Shown here piece by piece: positions 34,027 to 42,943 of a stretch of DNA of 64,000 nt. How positions within the stretch are numbered: the first letter of the stretch is position 1; every line of letters starts with the position of its first letter. Source of the DNA: Marinomonas arctica (GTDB taxonomy: Bacteria > Pseudomonadota > Gammaproteobacteria > Pseudomonadales > Marinomonadaceae); assembly GCF_003259225.1 (NCBI RefSeq), contig NZ_QHJF01000006.1, forward strand, positions 1 to 64,000, written 5' to 3'. Made by a program: the position numbers and the translations under genes. Below the pieces are notes generated by a model. It was not told the origin of the DNA and searched no databases. It was given only the letters and a program-made list of their open reading frames with translations.

Positions 34027-35556
34027 TTATGATATTTTTTCACTGACGTTTAAAGTAGCAAACTGCTCAGCAAACCATTCAGCAAAAAACGTTTTTTGAG
34101 AAGCACTCAAATGAAGACCTTCTTTTGTACGACGAGTCAATATATCTTCTGGCGTCATAGCCCATTCGTTTTCGACTAAATAGCGTACTTCAGACTCATA
34201 AAGATTCGAGCCAAAATGAAGCCCAAGCCCATCAACGCTTTTTGCGTCTCCCACAATTTTTGCAATCAAAGAGCCATAATGGCGCCCGTAGTGGATAAGC
34301 AGTGCACGTGGCATCCAGCTGTAGGCCTCCTTAGCGTCTTGGATAAAACAATGAAAATCTGCGTTACGAATATCGCCACCAGGTAACACTGCACCTCGAG
34401 TCCAATCCCCACCCATATCTGGAAAGAATTTCTCAATTTTTTGAATCGCGTGCTCTGACAACTTACGAAATGTCGTGAGCTTACCGCCAAATACATTTAA
34501 TAATGGCGCACTACCACTTTCATCAAGATCAAACACGTAATCACGAGTCACAGCTGAAGGGTTTCCCTTGCCATCGTCAAACAAAGGACGAACCCCTGAA
34601 AAACTTGTGATGACATCACTACGCTGCAATGACTCTTTAAAATAACGATTGACTGCCGCCAGCAAGTACTCAATCTCAGACTCATCAGGCGTCACATCTT
34701 CTACACGACCTTCGTAAGGAATATCCGTCGTACCAATTAACGCTTTATTGTCTTCATAGGGATTAATAAAAATCACACGCTTATCATGATTTTGCACAAG
34801 GTAAGCTTGCTGCCCTTCCCAAAACTTAGGCACAATAATATGCGAACCTTTAACCAATTGAATATTTCGAGAGCTCTGTGAGTGAACAACATCATCCACA
34901 ATATTACGCACCCAAGGGCCCGCGGCATTAACCAACAGTTTCGCTTTAAAATAGTGAACTTCTTTGGTGAATTCATTCTCTGTTTTAATAAGCCAGTGGC
35001 CCTCTTGACGTTTGGCAGATACACAGCGGGTTCTCGTTAATACTTGAGCACCTTTTTGCGCAGCGTCCAACACATTCAAAATAACCAAACGCGAATCATC
35101 AACCCAGCAATCTGAATATTCAAAACCCTTCGTATATCGATCCTTGATTGGTGCGCCTTCGGGATCACGCAAAAGGTCCAGTGTTCGAGTCCCTGGGAGA
35201 CGCTTACGCCCACCTAAATGGTCATACAGAAAAAGTCCAAGTCGTACTAGCCATGCAGGACGATCCTCTTTACTATGAGGCAAAACAAATCGCATAGGCC
35301 AGATAATATGGCTAGCAGAATTCAATAAAACTTCACGTTCAATCAAGGCTTCACGTACTAGGCGAAACTCATAATATTCAAGGTAACGTAATCCACCATG
35401 TACCAGCTTTCCAGAACGAGATGACGTTCCTTGTGCTAAATCATTTTTCTCACACAAGGCAACACTTAAGCCTCGACCCGCGGCATCACGGGCAATACCA
35501 GCACCATTGATCCCCCCACCTATCACAAAAAGATCTAACACCTGTTCGTTATTCAT
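34027..35556 (-). CDS. eryB: EryB, FAD-dependent erythritol 4-phosphate dehydrogenase
   Basis: A 509-residue flavoprotein of the GlpD family, with the FAD-binding VIGGGINGAGIARDAAGRG at residues 11-29 and the family motif GTSSRSGKLVHGGLRYLEY. EryB oxidises L-erythritol 4-phosphate to the tetrulose phosphate and passes electrons to quinone at the membrane. GAGG precedes the ATG. It follows eryA by 33 bases. Plain glycerol-3-phosphate dehydrogenase is the alternative, but the eryA-B-C-D order makes EryB much more likely. Confidence 0.9.
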   Translation of the reverse strand: MNNEQVLDLFVIGGGINGAGIARDAAGRGLSVALCEKNDLAQGTSSRSGKLVHGGLRYLEYYEFRLVREALIEREVLLNSASHIIWPMRFVLPHSKEDRPAWLVRLGLFLYDHLGGRKRLPGTRTLDLLRDPEGAPIKDRYTKGFEYSDCWVDDSRLVILNVLDAAQKGAQVLTRTRCVSAKRQEGHWLIKTENEFTKEVHYFKAKLLVNAAGPWVRNIVDDVVHSQSSRNIQLVKGSHIIVPKFWEGQQAYLVQNHDKRVIFINPYEDNKALIGTTDIPYEGRVEDVTPDESEIEYLLAAVNRYFKESLQRSDVITSFSGVRPLFDDGKGNPSAVTRDYVFDLDESGSAPLLNVFGGKLTTFRKLSEHAIQKIEKFFPDMGGDWTRGAVLPGGDIRNADFHCFIQDAKEAYSWMPRALLIHYGRHYGSLIAKIVGDAKSVDGLGLHFGSNLYESEVRYLVENEWAMTPEDILTRRTKEGLHLSASQKTFFAEWFAEQFATLNVSEKIS

Positions 35557-35589
35557 AAAGAACCTCTTATTTCGTCACCAAAGACAGCA

Positions 35590-37182
35590 CTATGCCTTCT
35601 TTGAAGAACCCACCGTTGACAGTATCGTAGGGCGCTCTCTTAATTGATCCATGGCAAGCCACGTCTCTGGGAACGTCAAACGCTGCTGATAAAATGCTTT
35701 GAAAAGCATGTCATAGCGTTCGCCAAGCGCTGCATCAGTGCTTTCAATTTGGCCAAGTAGCGGCGTAACCCATTCAGCAATACAGTCATCCATTGTTGGA
35801 TACTTCCCAATCGCTACGGCGGCCATCATAGCCGCCCCTGCAGCACCCGCTTCTTCACGTCCAGACACTCTTACATTGGCACCGATCGAAGCGGCTAAAA
35901 TTTTACGAAGAGTTGGCGACCTGACCGCACCACCACTCAACCTAAGCTCATCTGTCGCTCCGCCCATAGCCTCGTAACAATCACGCATAGCCATCCCAAG
36001 GCCTTCCACCACAGCGCGGACCAAATCGGCAAAGCGATGATGATAAGTCAGCCCCATAAAGCTGGCTCTGGCACGACCATTAACAAACGGGCCGCGTTCT
36101 CCCGCGTCAGAGATGTAAGGGTGGTAAAGTAGCTGCCCCTCATCCGCTTGTTGTAACCAATCCTCGACTTTATTCACCAGCATTTGAGGGGTATGCTCAC
36201 AGCCAAAATCGTTTAACAGTCCTGCCGCGACGTTTAGTAGCCAATCTAAATTTAGCGCCGATGCCATGTTGGTTTGAACTTGTGTGACCCTTCCCGGAAG
36301 TGGCAAAGTAATCACATAACCCGTACCTTGATCATTTAAAAAAACATCATCGGATAAAACAGATCTCATGTGCACGCCAGTAGAACCCACCACAGAGCAA
36401 ACAACGTTATCTTGCCCGGTGTGAACTCCAGCACCTAAAGCCGTCATCACCATATCAACATAAGCCAAAGACACCGGAATACCGGCTTTTAAGCCTGTAA
36501 GGTTGGCCGCTTCTTGAGACAGAGGGTGGGTTATTTCACTGCCATCGATAATGTCTGGTAGCAGCTCTCGATGCCCACCCAACCCTAGACTCTCGATAAC
36601 TTGATCATCGTATTGACGAGTACGAAAATTGCCAAAAGTAAAACTGGCTTCAGATGGATCGGTCGCTCTTACGCCAGTAAAATTGAAATACAGCCAATCC
36701 TTACAATGAAAAGCTGTTGTTGCCGTGTTCAACAACTGGGGAAAGTGTGATGCCATGTGTGCAAGCTGAACACCTTGCTGGCAAGTATTAAGACCTGTAC
36801 CTGTTTTTTCAAAACGCTGGCGCTCACTGATTTTCTTATTGAGAATATCTACCGTGGGAGCAGAACGTCCGTCTAACCAAAGCCAAGCGTCACATACTGG
36901 CTCACCTGCGCCGTCTATTAACCATGTACCGTCACCTTGCCCAGTAACAGCAACGGCAACCACACGTTCACGCAACATCTCTACTTGTTTATCTAAGCCT
37001 TTAATTGCACAAACACAATCTTCCCATGTTTGACTCAAAGACTGCGTCGCAGCACCATCAGACGTTGTTTTATATGAATTGCGAACAGCTGAAACCGCCA
37101 ACTGTTTTCCATCAAGGGAAAAAACAACGGCCTTAATGACAGATGTACCAGCATCAATTCCTATGATCAGATCAGTATTCAC
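35590..37182 (-). CDS. eryA: EryA, erythritol kinase (FGGY family)
   Basis: A 530-residue carbohydrate kinase that phosphorylates erythritol to L-erythritol 4-phosphate. The N-terminal phosphate motif IIGIDAGTSVIKAVVF and the C-terminal LSGGAVRSPTLRKILA and GAAGAAMMAA regions mark the FGGY family; size matches Brucella EryA. The start codon is GTG, with GGAGG eight bases upstream. It is the first gene of the eryABCD operon, divergent from the transporter operon. Relatives include xylulose and glycerol kinases; context decides. Confidence 0.9.
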   Translation of the reverse strand: MNTDLIIGIDAGTSVIKAVVFSLDGKQLAVSAVRNSYKTTSDGAATQSLSQTWEDCVCAIKGLDKQVEMLRERVVAVAVTGQGDGTWLIDGAGEPVCDAWLWLDGRSAPTVDILNKKISERQRFEKTGTGLNTCQQGVQLAHMASHFPQLLNTATTAFHCKDWLYFNFTGVRATDPSEASFTFGNFRTRQYDDQVIESLGLGGHRELLPDIIDGSEITHPLSQEAANLTGLKAGIPVSLAYVDMVMTALGAGVHTGQDNVVCSVVGSTGVHMRSVLSDDVFLNDQGTGYVITLPLPGRVTQVQTNMASALNLDWLLNVAAGLLNDFGCEHTPQMLVNKVEDWLQQADEGQLLYHPYISDAGERGPFVNGRARASFMGLTYHHRFADLVRAVVEGLGMAMRDCYEAMGGATDELRLSGGAVRSPTLRKILAASIGANVRVSGREEAGAAGAAMMAAVAIGKYPTMDDCIAEWVTPLLGQIESTDAALGERYDMLFKAFYQQRLTFPETWLAMDQLRERPTILSTVGSSKKA

Positions 37183-37299
37183 TTGTCAGCCCTCCAAATA
37201 CTTAAAAAAGCACTACGAAGGAAAACAAAGCGGGACAACTTTATTATTAGAAGCATGATTGAACCCCGTTTTGCTCTAGCCAATAAATCATAACTAGAG

Positions 37300-37578
37300 T
37301 GAAATTTATTTCTTGTTTTGTTAATTATTTCTATTCAATACCATTCTGTCAACAAGCAATCTGATTCTTTTTTACTCACAAAAATTGGCTTAAAAAGAGC
37401 CTAAAACGTATTAAAAATAAAAAACCGAACAATAAAAAATAAAAAAACCTTTTAATTTCATTGAATTATAATTTTTTCACGGACAGTAATAAGATCATAC
37501 CTTTGTGCAAACAAGAGACGAACGCCATCGCAAAATAATAAAAAATGATATTTATTGTATTTGATGTAATAAATTTCA
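37300..37578. promoter_or_regulatory. Repeated elements between eryA and the transporter operon, possible EryD operators
   Basis: In the 561-base divergent gap, TGAAATTTATT occurs at 37300-37310. Its reverse complement AATAAATTTCA occurs at 37568-37578, and a one-mismatch copy TGATATTTATT at 37546-37556 forms a palindrome with the latter. The palindrome touches a -35-like TTGACA. This fits a near operator at the transporter promoter and a second half-site near eryA. The rest of the gap is AT-rich with no gene. Confidence 0.5.
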
Positions 37579-37610
37579 TTGACAGCTATTTATTTTTATT
37601 CCATTGTAAT
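37579..37610 (+). promoter_or_regulatory. Possible promoter of the erythritol ABC transporter operon
   Basis: A perfect -35 hexamer TTGACA lies at 37579-37584. A -10-like element is imperfectly placed: CATTGT at 17 bases or TGTAAT at 20 bases. The leader to the first ATG is about 130 bases and contains TCCTCTAAA (37628-37636) and its exact complement TTTAGAGGA (37706-37714), which could fold the RNA. Confidence 0.4.
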
Positions 37611-37743
37611 GAACAAAGATCACACAATCCTCTAAAAACAAACGTAGATCTTGGCTCGATCAAAAAGCACACAGCGGCAATTATTTAAAGTTTGTGTACT
37701 TTCGATTTAGAGGAGAGAACAAGACAGCCGGAGTAAAATAAAA

Positions 37744-38409
37744 ATGATAAACACTACTGTGCAGACGCAGCTATCCAATCAGCTCGCGTCAAAAAAAAGA
37801 AAAATAATGCTGATCAGCGCTATTGCAACAGCAATGGTCGTCAGCGCTATGGCGTTGGATACAAAAGTCATCACTAATGGCTCTACAGATGACCTAAGAC
37901 AGCAAGCTTTTTCCGCAGACAATTATGCAAAAGCCCAGTACGACGAAATAAAAACCTACGTATTAGAAAATGCTGTTGATGCGAACCTTCTACTCAAAGA
38001 ATTAAACGCTGATAAAAAAGCAGCGGGGCAAAAATATGGCATAGGCGGTGGTGTTGGCCCAGTTATTCCTGTGTCTTTTGAGGGCGAAATAATCGTAGGA
38101 AAGTCAGGTATCTTTGATGTAAAAATCGAAGGTTTTCCTAGTGGACAAAAAGTTCGTATACAAACTGGCCCAGCCATTAATGGTACCGACCTACGTGATG
38201 CAACAGGAAAGATCACCTTTGGTGAATTCACCAATCAAATAGAATACCAAGATGTTGGTGCCGCACTAAACCGAGTCATGAAAGAAGACATTCTTGAAAA
38301 GATTGATCAAAGCACCCTCACTGGCAAAACGGTAGAAATATCAGGTGTATTCCGCCTCATCAATGCTAAAAACTGGCTCATAACACCAGTAAGGATGAAC
38401 CTGAAATGA
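37744..38409 (+). CDS. DUF2291 family envelope protein, first gene of the erythritol transporter operon
   Basis: A 221-residue protein with one N-terminal membrane segment (about residues 21-38, IMLISAIATAMVVSAMAL) and a periplasmic domain with the DUF2291-like core VGPVIPVSFEGEI and the ending INAKNWLITPVRMNLK. Proteins of this family often accompany sugar ABC transporters, but their role is not established. Its stop overlaps the ATPase start as ATGA, so translation is coupled. GGAG lies ten bases before the ATG. Confidence 0.8.
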   Translation: MINTTVQTQLSNQLASKKRKIMLISAIATAMVVSAMALDTKVITNGSTDDLRQQAFSADNYAKAQYDEIKTYVLENAVDANLLLKELNADKKAAGQKYGIGGGVGPVIPVSFEGEIIVGKSGIFDVKIEGFPSGQKVRIQTGPAINGTDLRDATGKITFGEFTNQIEYQDVGAALNRVMKEDILEKIDQSTLTGKTVEISGVFRLINAKNWLITPVRMNLK

Positions 38410-39953
38410 CTCTCGCAGCTAATCACTCAAACAACCTCCCTGCAAATGATGTCGTTCTATCTGCTCATCATATTACAAAGTCTTTTGGGAACACCCATGC
38501 ACTTAAAGGCGTTAATTTTGATGTGTATCATGGACAAGTAACAACGCTATTTGGTGAGAATGGCGCGGGGAAATCCACTTTAATGAAGATCTTGTCTGGT
38601 GTCATCACACCCACATCTGGCGAGATCATTCTAGATGGAACGCCAATCCATTTCCATAACGCCAATGAAGCCAGAGCGCATGGCATCTCTATTATTCATC
38701 AAGAACTCAGCCTTGCCCCAAACATGAATGTGCGAGACAACATATTTATGGGTCGTGAAATCATCACCAATGGCAGTGTCGATTTTGCAGAGGAAGAACG
38801 TCAAACACGTGAATTAATGGCTGAGCTTGAAGAAGAGATTGACCCATTAACACCTGTCGAAGAGCTTCGACTTGGGCAACAGCAAATAATAGAAATTGCT
38901 CGAGCTATATCGCAAAAATCTAGAATCCTAATTATGGATGAGCCCACTTCCGCCCTCAGTGCGGCAGAAGTAGAGGTCCTGTTTAAAGTAATCCATGACT
39001 TAACCAGCAAAGGTGTATCCATTGTTTATATCTCACATCATCTAGAAGAAGCCCTGTTGATCACGGATCATGCCGTTGTTCTTCGGGACGGCACTATGAC
39101 GGCATACGCACCTCGTAAAGATATCGATCTTGAGTGGATTGTACGCAACATGGTTGGTGAAAATTTTGATTTAGGCTCTCCACCGGACGGCTATCAGTTT
39201 GGTGAGGTCGCTCTAAAAATCGAGGACCTAGTCATCACTGATCCTAACGGTGGCAATTTTAATGTAGTGGATAAACTCTCCTTGGAGGTCAAAGCCGGTG
39301 AAGTTGTCTGTATCTATGGATTAATGGGGGCTGGACGTTCCGAACTCATGGAATGTATCGCTGGTCGATTCAGTGCTCAAAGCGGCACCGTTTTTTTGGG
39401 TAATGAAGACATTAGCAAACTGACCATTGCAGAGCGTATTAGAGTTGGTCTTGCTCTGGTACCAGAGGACCGTCAAAAAGATGGCCTCATTCAAACCATG
39501 TCAGTTGGGCAAAATTTATCTTTGGCAAGCATAACTGAATTTACCAAAAAGCTATTCACCTCAACCGATACTGAAAATACGTTAGTGGATAACTCTATTG
39601 AAGCCGTGACGGTTAAAACATCCAGTGCTAATGCCGCCATTGGATCTTTATCTGGCGGCAATCAGCAAAAGGTCGTCATCGGAAAGATGTTAGCAACCAA
39701 CCCAAAAGTACTTTTGCTAGACGAGCCCAGCCGAGGCATCGATATTGGAGCCAAAGCTGAAGTATTCAGATTGCTCTCAGAGCGCGCAAAAGAAGGCCTT
39801 TCCGTCATCTATTCAACTTCTGAAGTCGCTGAATGCCTGAGCATTGCACATCGAATTATTGTCATGCACAAAGGCCATATTTCCGCTGAATTTGACTCAA
39901 CAGTAAGCAAAGAAAAGATTATGGCAGCATCCGGTGAATCGGTTGCCCATTAA
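38406..39953 (+). CDS. eryE: EryE-like sugar ABC transporter ATPase
   Basis: A 515-residue ATPase with two nucleotide-binding domains, as in RbsA/XylG. Domain 1 has the Walker A GENGAGKST near 59, a degenerate signature LRLGQQQ and Walker B LIMDEPTSAL. Domain 2 has a degenerate Walker A, GLMGAGRSE, with an intact LSGGNQQK. This asymmetry is normal for the family. It powers uptake of a polyol, most likely erythritol, judged by the ery genes on the other strand. Confidence 0.85.
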   Translation: MTLAANHSNNLPANDVVLSAHHITKSFGNTHALKGVNFDVYHGQVTTLFGENGAGKSTLMKILSGVITPTSGEIILDGTPIHFHNANEARAHGISIIHQELSLAPNMNVRDNIFMGREIITNGSVDFAEEERQTRELMAELEEEIDPLTPVEELRLGQQQIIEIARAISQKSRILIMDEPTSALSAAEVEVLFKVIHDLTSKGVSIVYISHHLEEALLITDHAVVLRDGTMTAYAPRKDIDLEWIVRNMVGENFDLGSPPDGYQFGEVALKIEDLVITDPNGGNFNVVDKLSLEVKAGEVVCIYGLMGAGRSELMECIAGRFSAQSGTVFLGNEDISKLTIAERIRVGLALVPEDRQKDGLIQTMSVGQNLSLASITEFTKKLFTSTDTENTLVDNSIEAVTVKTSSANAAIGSLSGGNQQKVVIGKMLATNPKVLLLDEPSRGIDIGAKAEVFRLLSERAKEGLSVIYSTSEVAECLSIAHRIIVMHKGHISAEFDSTVSKEKIMAASGESVAH

Positions 39954-39982
39954 AGAAAATAAGAATAATTTGGAGTACAACC

Positions 39983-41035
39983 ATGTCTACGACAACTCAA
40001 AATAAACTGGCGACCCGTTCGCGCGATCAATCAAAGAAATTAGACATTGGCCGCTTATTACTTGAAGGTAGAGCTTTTTTTGCCTTGATAGCGATCATTA
40101 TTTTTTTCTCATTCATGTCGCCTTACTACTTTACTTTGAATAACTTTCTCATCATGTCTTCACATGTCGCTATCTTTGGATTGTTGGCACTTGGCATGTT
40201 GTTAGTCATATTAAATGGTGGCATAGACTTATCTGTAGGCTCGACTCTTGGTTTGTGTGGTGTATTCGCAGGATATTTAATGCAAGGCGTCAACATCGAA
40301 ATACTAGGGCTTACTTTTTATCCCTCGCTATGGGTTGTGGTCGTTTTAACCTGCGTGTTGGGAGCCGCTGTTGGCAGTGTCAATGGCATACTCATCGCAT
40401 ATTTCAAAGTACCCGCCTTTGTCGCCACGCTTGGCACCATGTATGTTGCACGAGGCATCGCCCTACTGATCACGAACGGGCTGACATACAACAAACTTGA
40501 TGGTAAGGCGGAGCTAGGTAACACAGGATTTGAATGGCTAGGTTTTAATCGCTTAGCAGGTATCCCTATCAGCGTTATCGTATTGATCATCGTCGCTCTT
40601 TTGTGTGGCTTAGTACTAAGTCGTACTGCTTTTGGCCGTTGGTTATACGCTTCTGGCGGTAATGAAAGCGCTGCAAACCTGTCTGGCGTTCCAGTCATTC
40701 GAGTAAAAGTACTTGTCTACGTTATTTCAGGCATATGCGCCGCTCTTGCCGGTATTGTGCTTGCTTCTCAATTAACCTCCGCAAGCCCAACAGCTGGAAC
40801 CACCTACGAATTAACAGCCATTGCAGCTGTAGTAATAGGTGGCGCAGCACTAACAGGAGGGCGAGGCACGGTTCGCGGAACCATTCTTGGCGCATTAGTG
40901 ATCGGCTACCTTTCGGATGGCCTGGTCATCATTGGCGTCTCTGCTTATTGGCAAACCGTATTCACAGGCACTGTTATCGTCTTAGCAGTATTACTCAACA
41001 GCTTGCAATACAGATCAGCGGGAAAAAGCCGCTAG
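39983..41035 (+). CDS. eryF: EryF-like sugar ABC transporter permease
   Basis: A 350-residue inner-membrane protein of the RbsC type, with about 8-10 helices and the family motif LNGGIDLSVGSTLGL near 78 and GGAALTGGRGTVRGT near 286. It forms the channel for the erythritol transporter. GGAG lies before the ATG, 29 bases after the ATPase gene. A strong hairpin follows it, before the binding-protein gene. Confidence 0.86.
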   Translation: MSTTTQNKLATRSRDQSKKLDIGRLLLEGRAFFALIAIIIFFSFMSPYYFTLNNFLIMSSHVAIFGLLALGMLLVILNGGIDLSVGSTLGLCGVFAGYLMQGVNIEILGLTFYPSLWVVVVLTCVLGAAVGSVNGILIAYFKVPAFVATLGTMYVARGIALLITNGLTYNKLDGKAELGNTGFEWLGFNRLAGIPISVIVLIIVALLCGLVLSRTAFGRWLYASGGNESAANLSGVPVIRVKVLVYVISGICAALAGIVLASQLTSASPTAGTTYELTAIAAVVIGGAALTGGRGTVRGTILGALVIGYLSDGLVIIGVSAYWQTVFTGTVIVLAVLLNSLQYRSAGKSR

Positions 41036-41040
41036 AAGAT

Positions 41041-41084
41041 TTTGTGTCTGCTCACTTTTTAGAAGTACGGTTAGCAGACACAAA
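41041..41084 (+). other. Strong stem-loop between permease and binding-protein genes
   Basis: TTTGTGTCTGCT (41041-41052) is the exact reverse complement of AGCAGACACAAA (41073-41084), a perfect 12-bp stem with a 20-base loop. No T-run follows. It starts five bases after the permease stop and probably sets mRNA stability or processing so that the binding protein is made in excess. Confidence 0.65.
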
Positions 41085-41136
41085 CAACTCGCCGAATGTC
41101 GGCAAACTCTTAAAATAATAAATCGGAGTATTTCAT

Positions 41137-42087
41137 ATGTTCAACATGACAAAACGTTTATTGATAGCGTCCGCCACAAGCTTAAGCCTTATGGCAAGCA
41201 GCGCATGGGCCGATGGATTAATCACAATTATAGTTAATAACCCCTCTAACCCTTATTGGTTTACTGAAGGCCAAGTCGCTAAAAAAACAGCCGAAGATAT
41301 GGGCTACGAAGCAAACGTATCCGCTCATAAAGGAGATACCAATACAGAGAGTAAACTCATAGATACAGCTATCACCAACAAGGCGAAAGCCATTATATTA
41401 GACCCAGCTAACGCTGATGGCTCCATTGGAGCTGTTCGTAAAGCGGTGGCAGCTGGCATTCCAGTCATCATTATTAACGCTGAAATAAACCAAAGCGGTC
41501 TTGCAAAAGCGCAACTGGTATCCAACAACGCACAAGGCGCCGCGATGGGGGCAATGCAGTGGGTTGAAAGCGTAGGAGACTCGGGCGATTATGTTGAACT
41601 ATTTGGTGCGCCAAGCGACAACAATGCACAAACTCGTTCAAATGGTTTCGAGACCGTTCTATCTCAATACCCAGACTTGAAAAAAGTCGCAAGCGAAGTT
41701 GCCAACTGGGATCGTACTCAAGGCTACACTAAAATGCAGTCCATTCTTCAAGCAAACCCTAATATAAAAGGTGTTATCAGTGGTAATGATGACATGGCGC
41801 TGGGTGCTATCGCAGCACTTAAAGAAGCTGGCAAACTGGATCAAGTAAAAGTTGGTGGGTTTGATGGCTCTCCTGACGCAGCAGAAGCCATTTTAAAAGG
41901 AGAAATGGAGTACACAGTACTTCAACCAGTTGCCACATTTGCCGCTGAAGCCATCCGACAAGCAGACAACTACATTAAAAATGGCAGCACAGGCGTTGAT
42001 GCTGAAAAACAATTGTTTGATTGTTATTTAATTACATCTGAAAACATTAAATACTACACTTCAGCTTTTATGTTATCTGAATATTAA
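41137..42087 (+). CDS. eryG: EryG-like periplasmic sugar-binding protein
   Basis: A 316-residue secreted protein of the ribose-binding (PBP1) type. The signal peptide ends near SAWA-DG (residue 25). Family features include NNPSNPYWFTEGQVA, ILDPANADG and ISGNDDMALGAIAAL. It delivers the polyol to the EryEF transporter. CGGAG lies ahead of the ATG. A terminator follows. Confidence 0.86.
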   Translation: MFNMTKRLLIASATSLSLMASSAWADGLITIIVNNPSNPYWFTEGQVAKKTAEDMGYEANVSAHKGDTNTESKLIDTAITNKAKAIILDPANADGSIGAVRKAVAAGIPVIIINAEINQSGLAKAQLVSNNAQGAAMGAMQWVESVGDSGDYVELFGAPSDNNAQTRSNGFETVLSQYPDLKKVASEVANWDRTQGYTKMQSILQANPNIKGVISGNDDMALGAIAALKEAGKLDQVKVGGFDGSPDAAEAILKGEMEYTVLQPVATFAAEAIRQADNYIKNGSTGVDAEKQLFDCYLITSENIKYYTSAFMLSEY

Positions 42088-42103
42088 ACGCAGATAAGAA
42101 AAT

Positions 42104-42136
42104 CCCCAAGGATAAGATTGAAACACTTCCTTGGGG
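42104..42136. terminator. Terminator shared by the transporter operon and the convergent DeoR gene
   Basis: CCCCAAGGA (42104-42112) pairs with TCCTTGGGG (42128-42136). On the minus strand the stem is followed by ATTTTCTT, a good T-run after the apionate-operon DeoR gene; on the plus strand by CTGCTTTAT, which is weaker. Confidence 0.7.
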
Positions 42137-42154
42137 CTGCTTTATAAGATAAAG

Positions 42155-42913
42155 CTACATGAAATGTAGCTTTACATTTAGATATTTCAGTTTCTCTCTT
42201 ATATCTTTTTCAAGTCCGTCATCGGTATAAATCTCTGAAAACTGCTCTAACTCAGCCACTTTAAACAAAGAAAAACTATCATATTTACTGCTATCAACGA
42301 CTAAAATGCTTTCCTCCGCACATCCTATCATGTCAATTTTAAGTGCTGTTTTTGCTTCCTTAGGCGTAGTAACGCCGTGTTCAAAACTCCAAAAATTACT
42401 GCTTATAAAAGCGATATCAGTATGTATAGACTGCAGCAACCTCCTAGCATGTTCTCCTACACAAGACTGACTCGCATTATCTATTTCTCCGCCAAACATA
42501 GTTACCTCAATCTGTTTGAATTCACTTAAAAAAAGTGCAATTCTAAGATCAGGAGTAATAACCCTAAGTGGAAGGTGAGTAATATTTTTCGCAATCTCCA
42601 TTGTCGTTGTACCTGCATCCAAAATAATAGAGCTTCCAGACTCTACTCTTCCTGCCGCCGCTTTTGATATCCTCTCTTTCTCAGCTTTGAACAATTGATT
42701 TTTTTCTTGCACAGAAAGCTGAGTTGCAACAAAACTATTCAGCGTTACTCCACCGTGAGTTCTCCTAACAACACCCTGGTTTTCTAAATCGATCAAATCT
42801 CTTCTTATCGTTGCAGGGGAAACATTTAGGGCACGAACAAGTTCTTCAACAGTCGTTAAATTGGTATCTTTCAGGTAATCTACTATATCTTTATAGCGAT
42901 ACTTTTTTTTCAT
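42155..42913 (-). CDS. DeoR-family regulator of the apionate-type operon
   Basis: A 252-residue DeoR-type repressor: winged helix with [20 protein letters not shown] (about 22-41) and a C-terminal sensor domain with [14 protein letters not shown] near 95. A TTG at 42916 precedes the ATG at 42913. It is the last of seven genes running from the kinase at 49.2 kb, 30 bases after dctM, so it probably regulates that operon. It is clearly distinct from the DeoR protein at 31 kb. Confidence 0.85.
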   Translation of the reverse strand: MKKKYRYKDIVDYLKDTNLTTVEELVRALNVSPATIRRDLIDLENQGVVRRTHGGVTLNSFVATQLSVQEKNQLFKAEKERISKAAAGRVESGSSIILDAGTTTMEIAKNITHLPLRVITPDLRIALFLSEFKQIEVTMFGGEIDNASQSCVGEHARRLLQSIHTDIAFISSNFWSFEHGVTTPKEAKTALKIDMIGCAEESILVVDSSKYDSFSLFKVAELEQFSEIYTDDGLEKDIREKLKYLNVKLHFM

Positions 42914-42943
42914 CAACTTGGGTCACCCTAGTTAAGTAAATAA

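Noticed and set aside
34027..35556. Assignment as aerobic glycerol-3-phosphate dehydrogenase GlpD
   Set aside because: The family is the same, but the eryA-B-C-D order and the lack of glp genes favour EryB.
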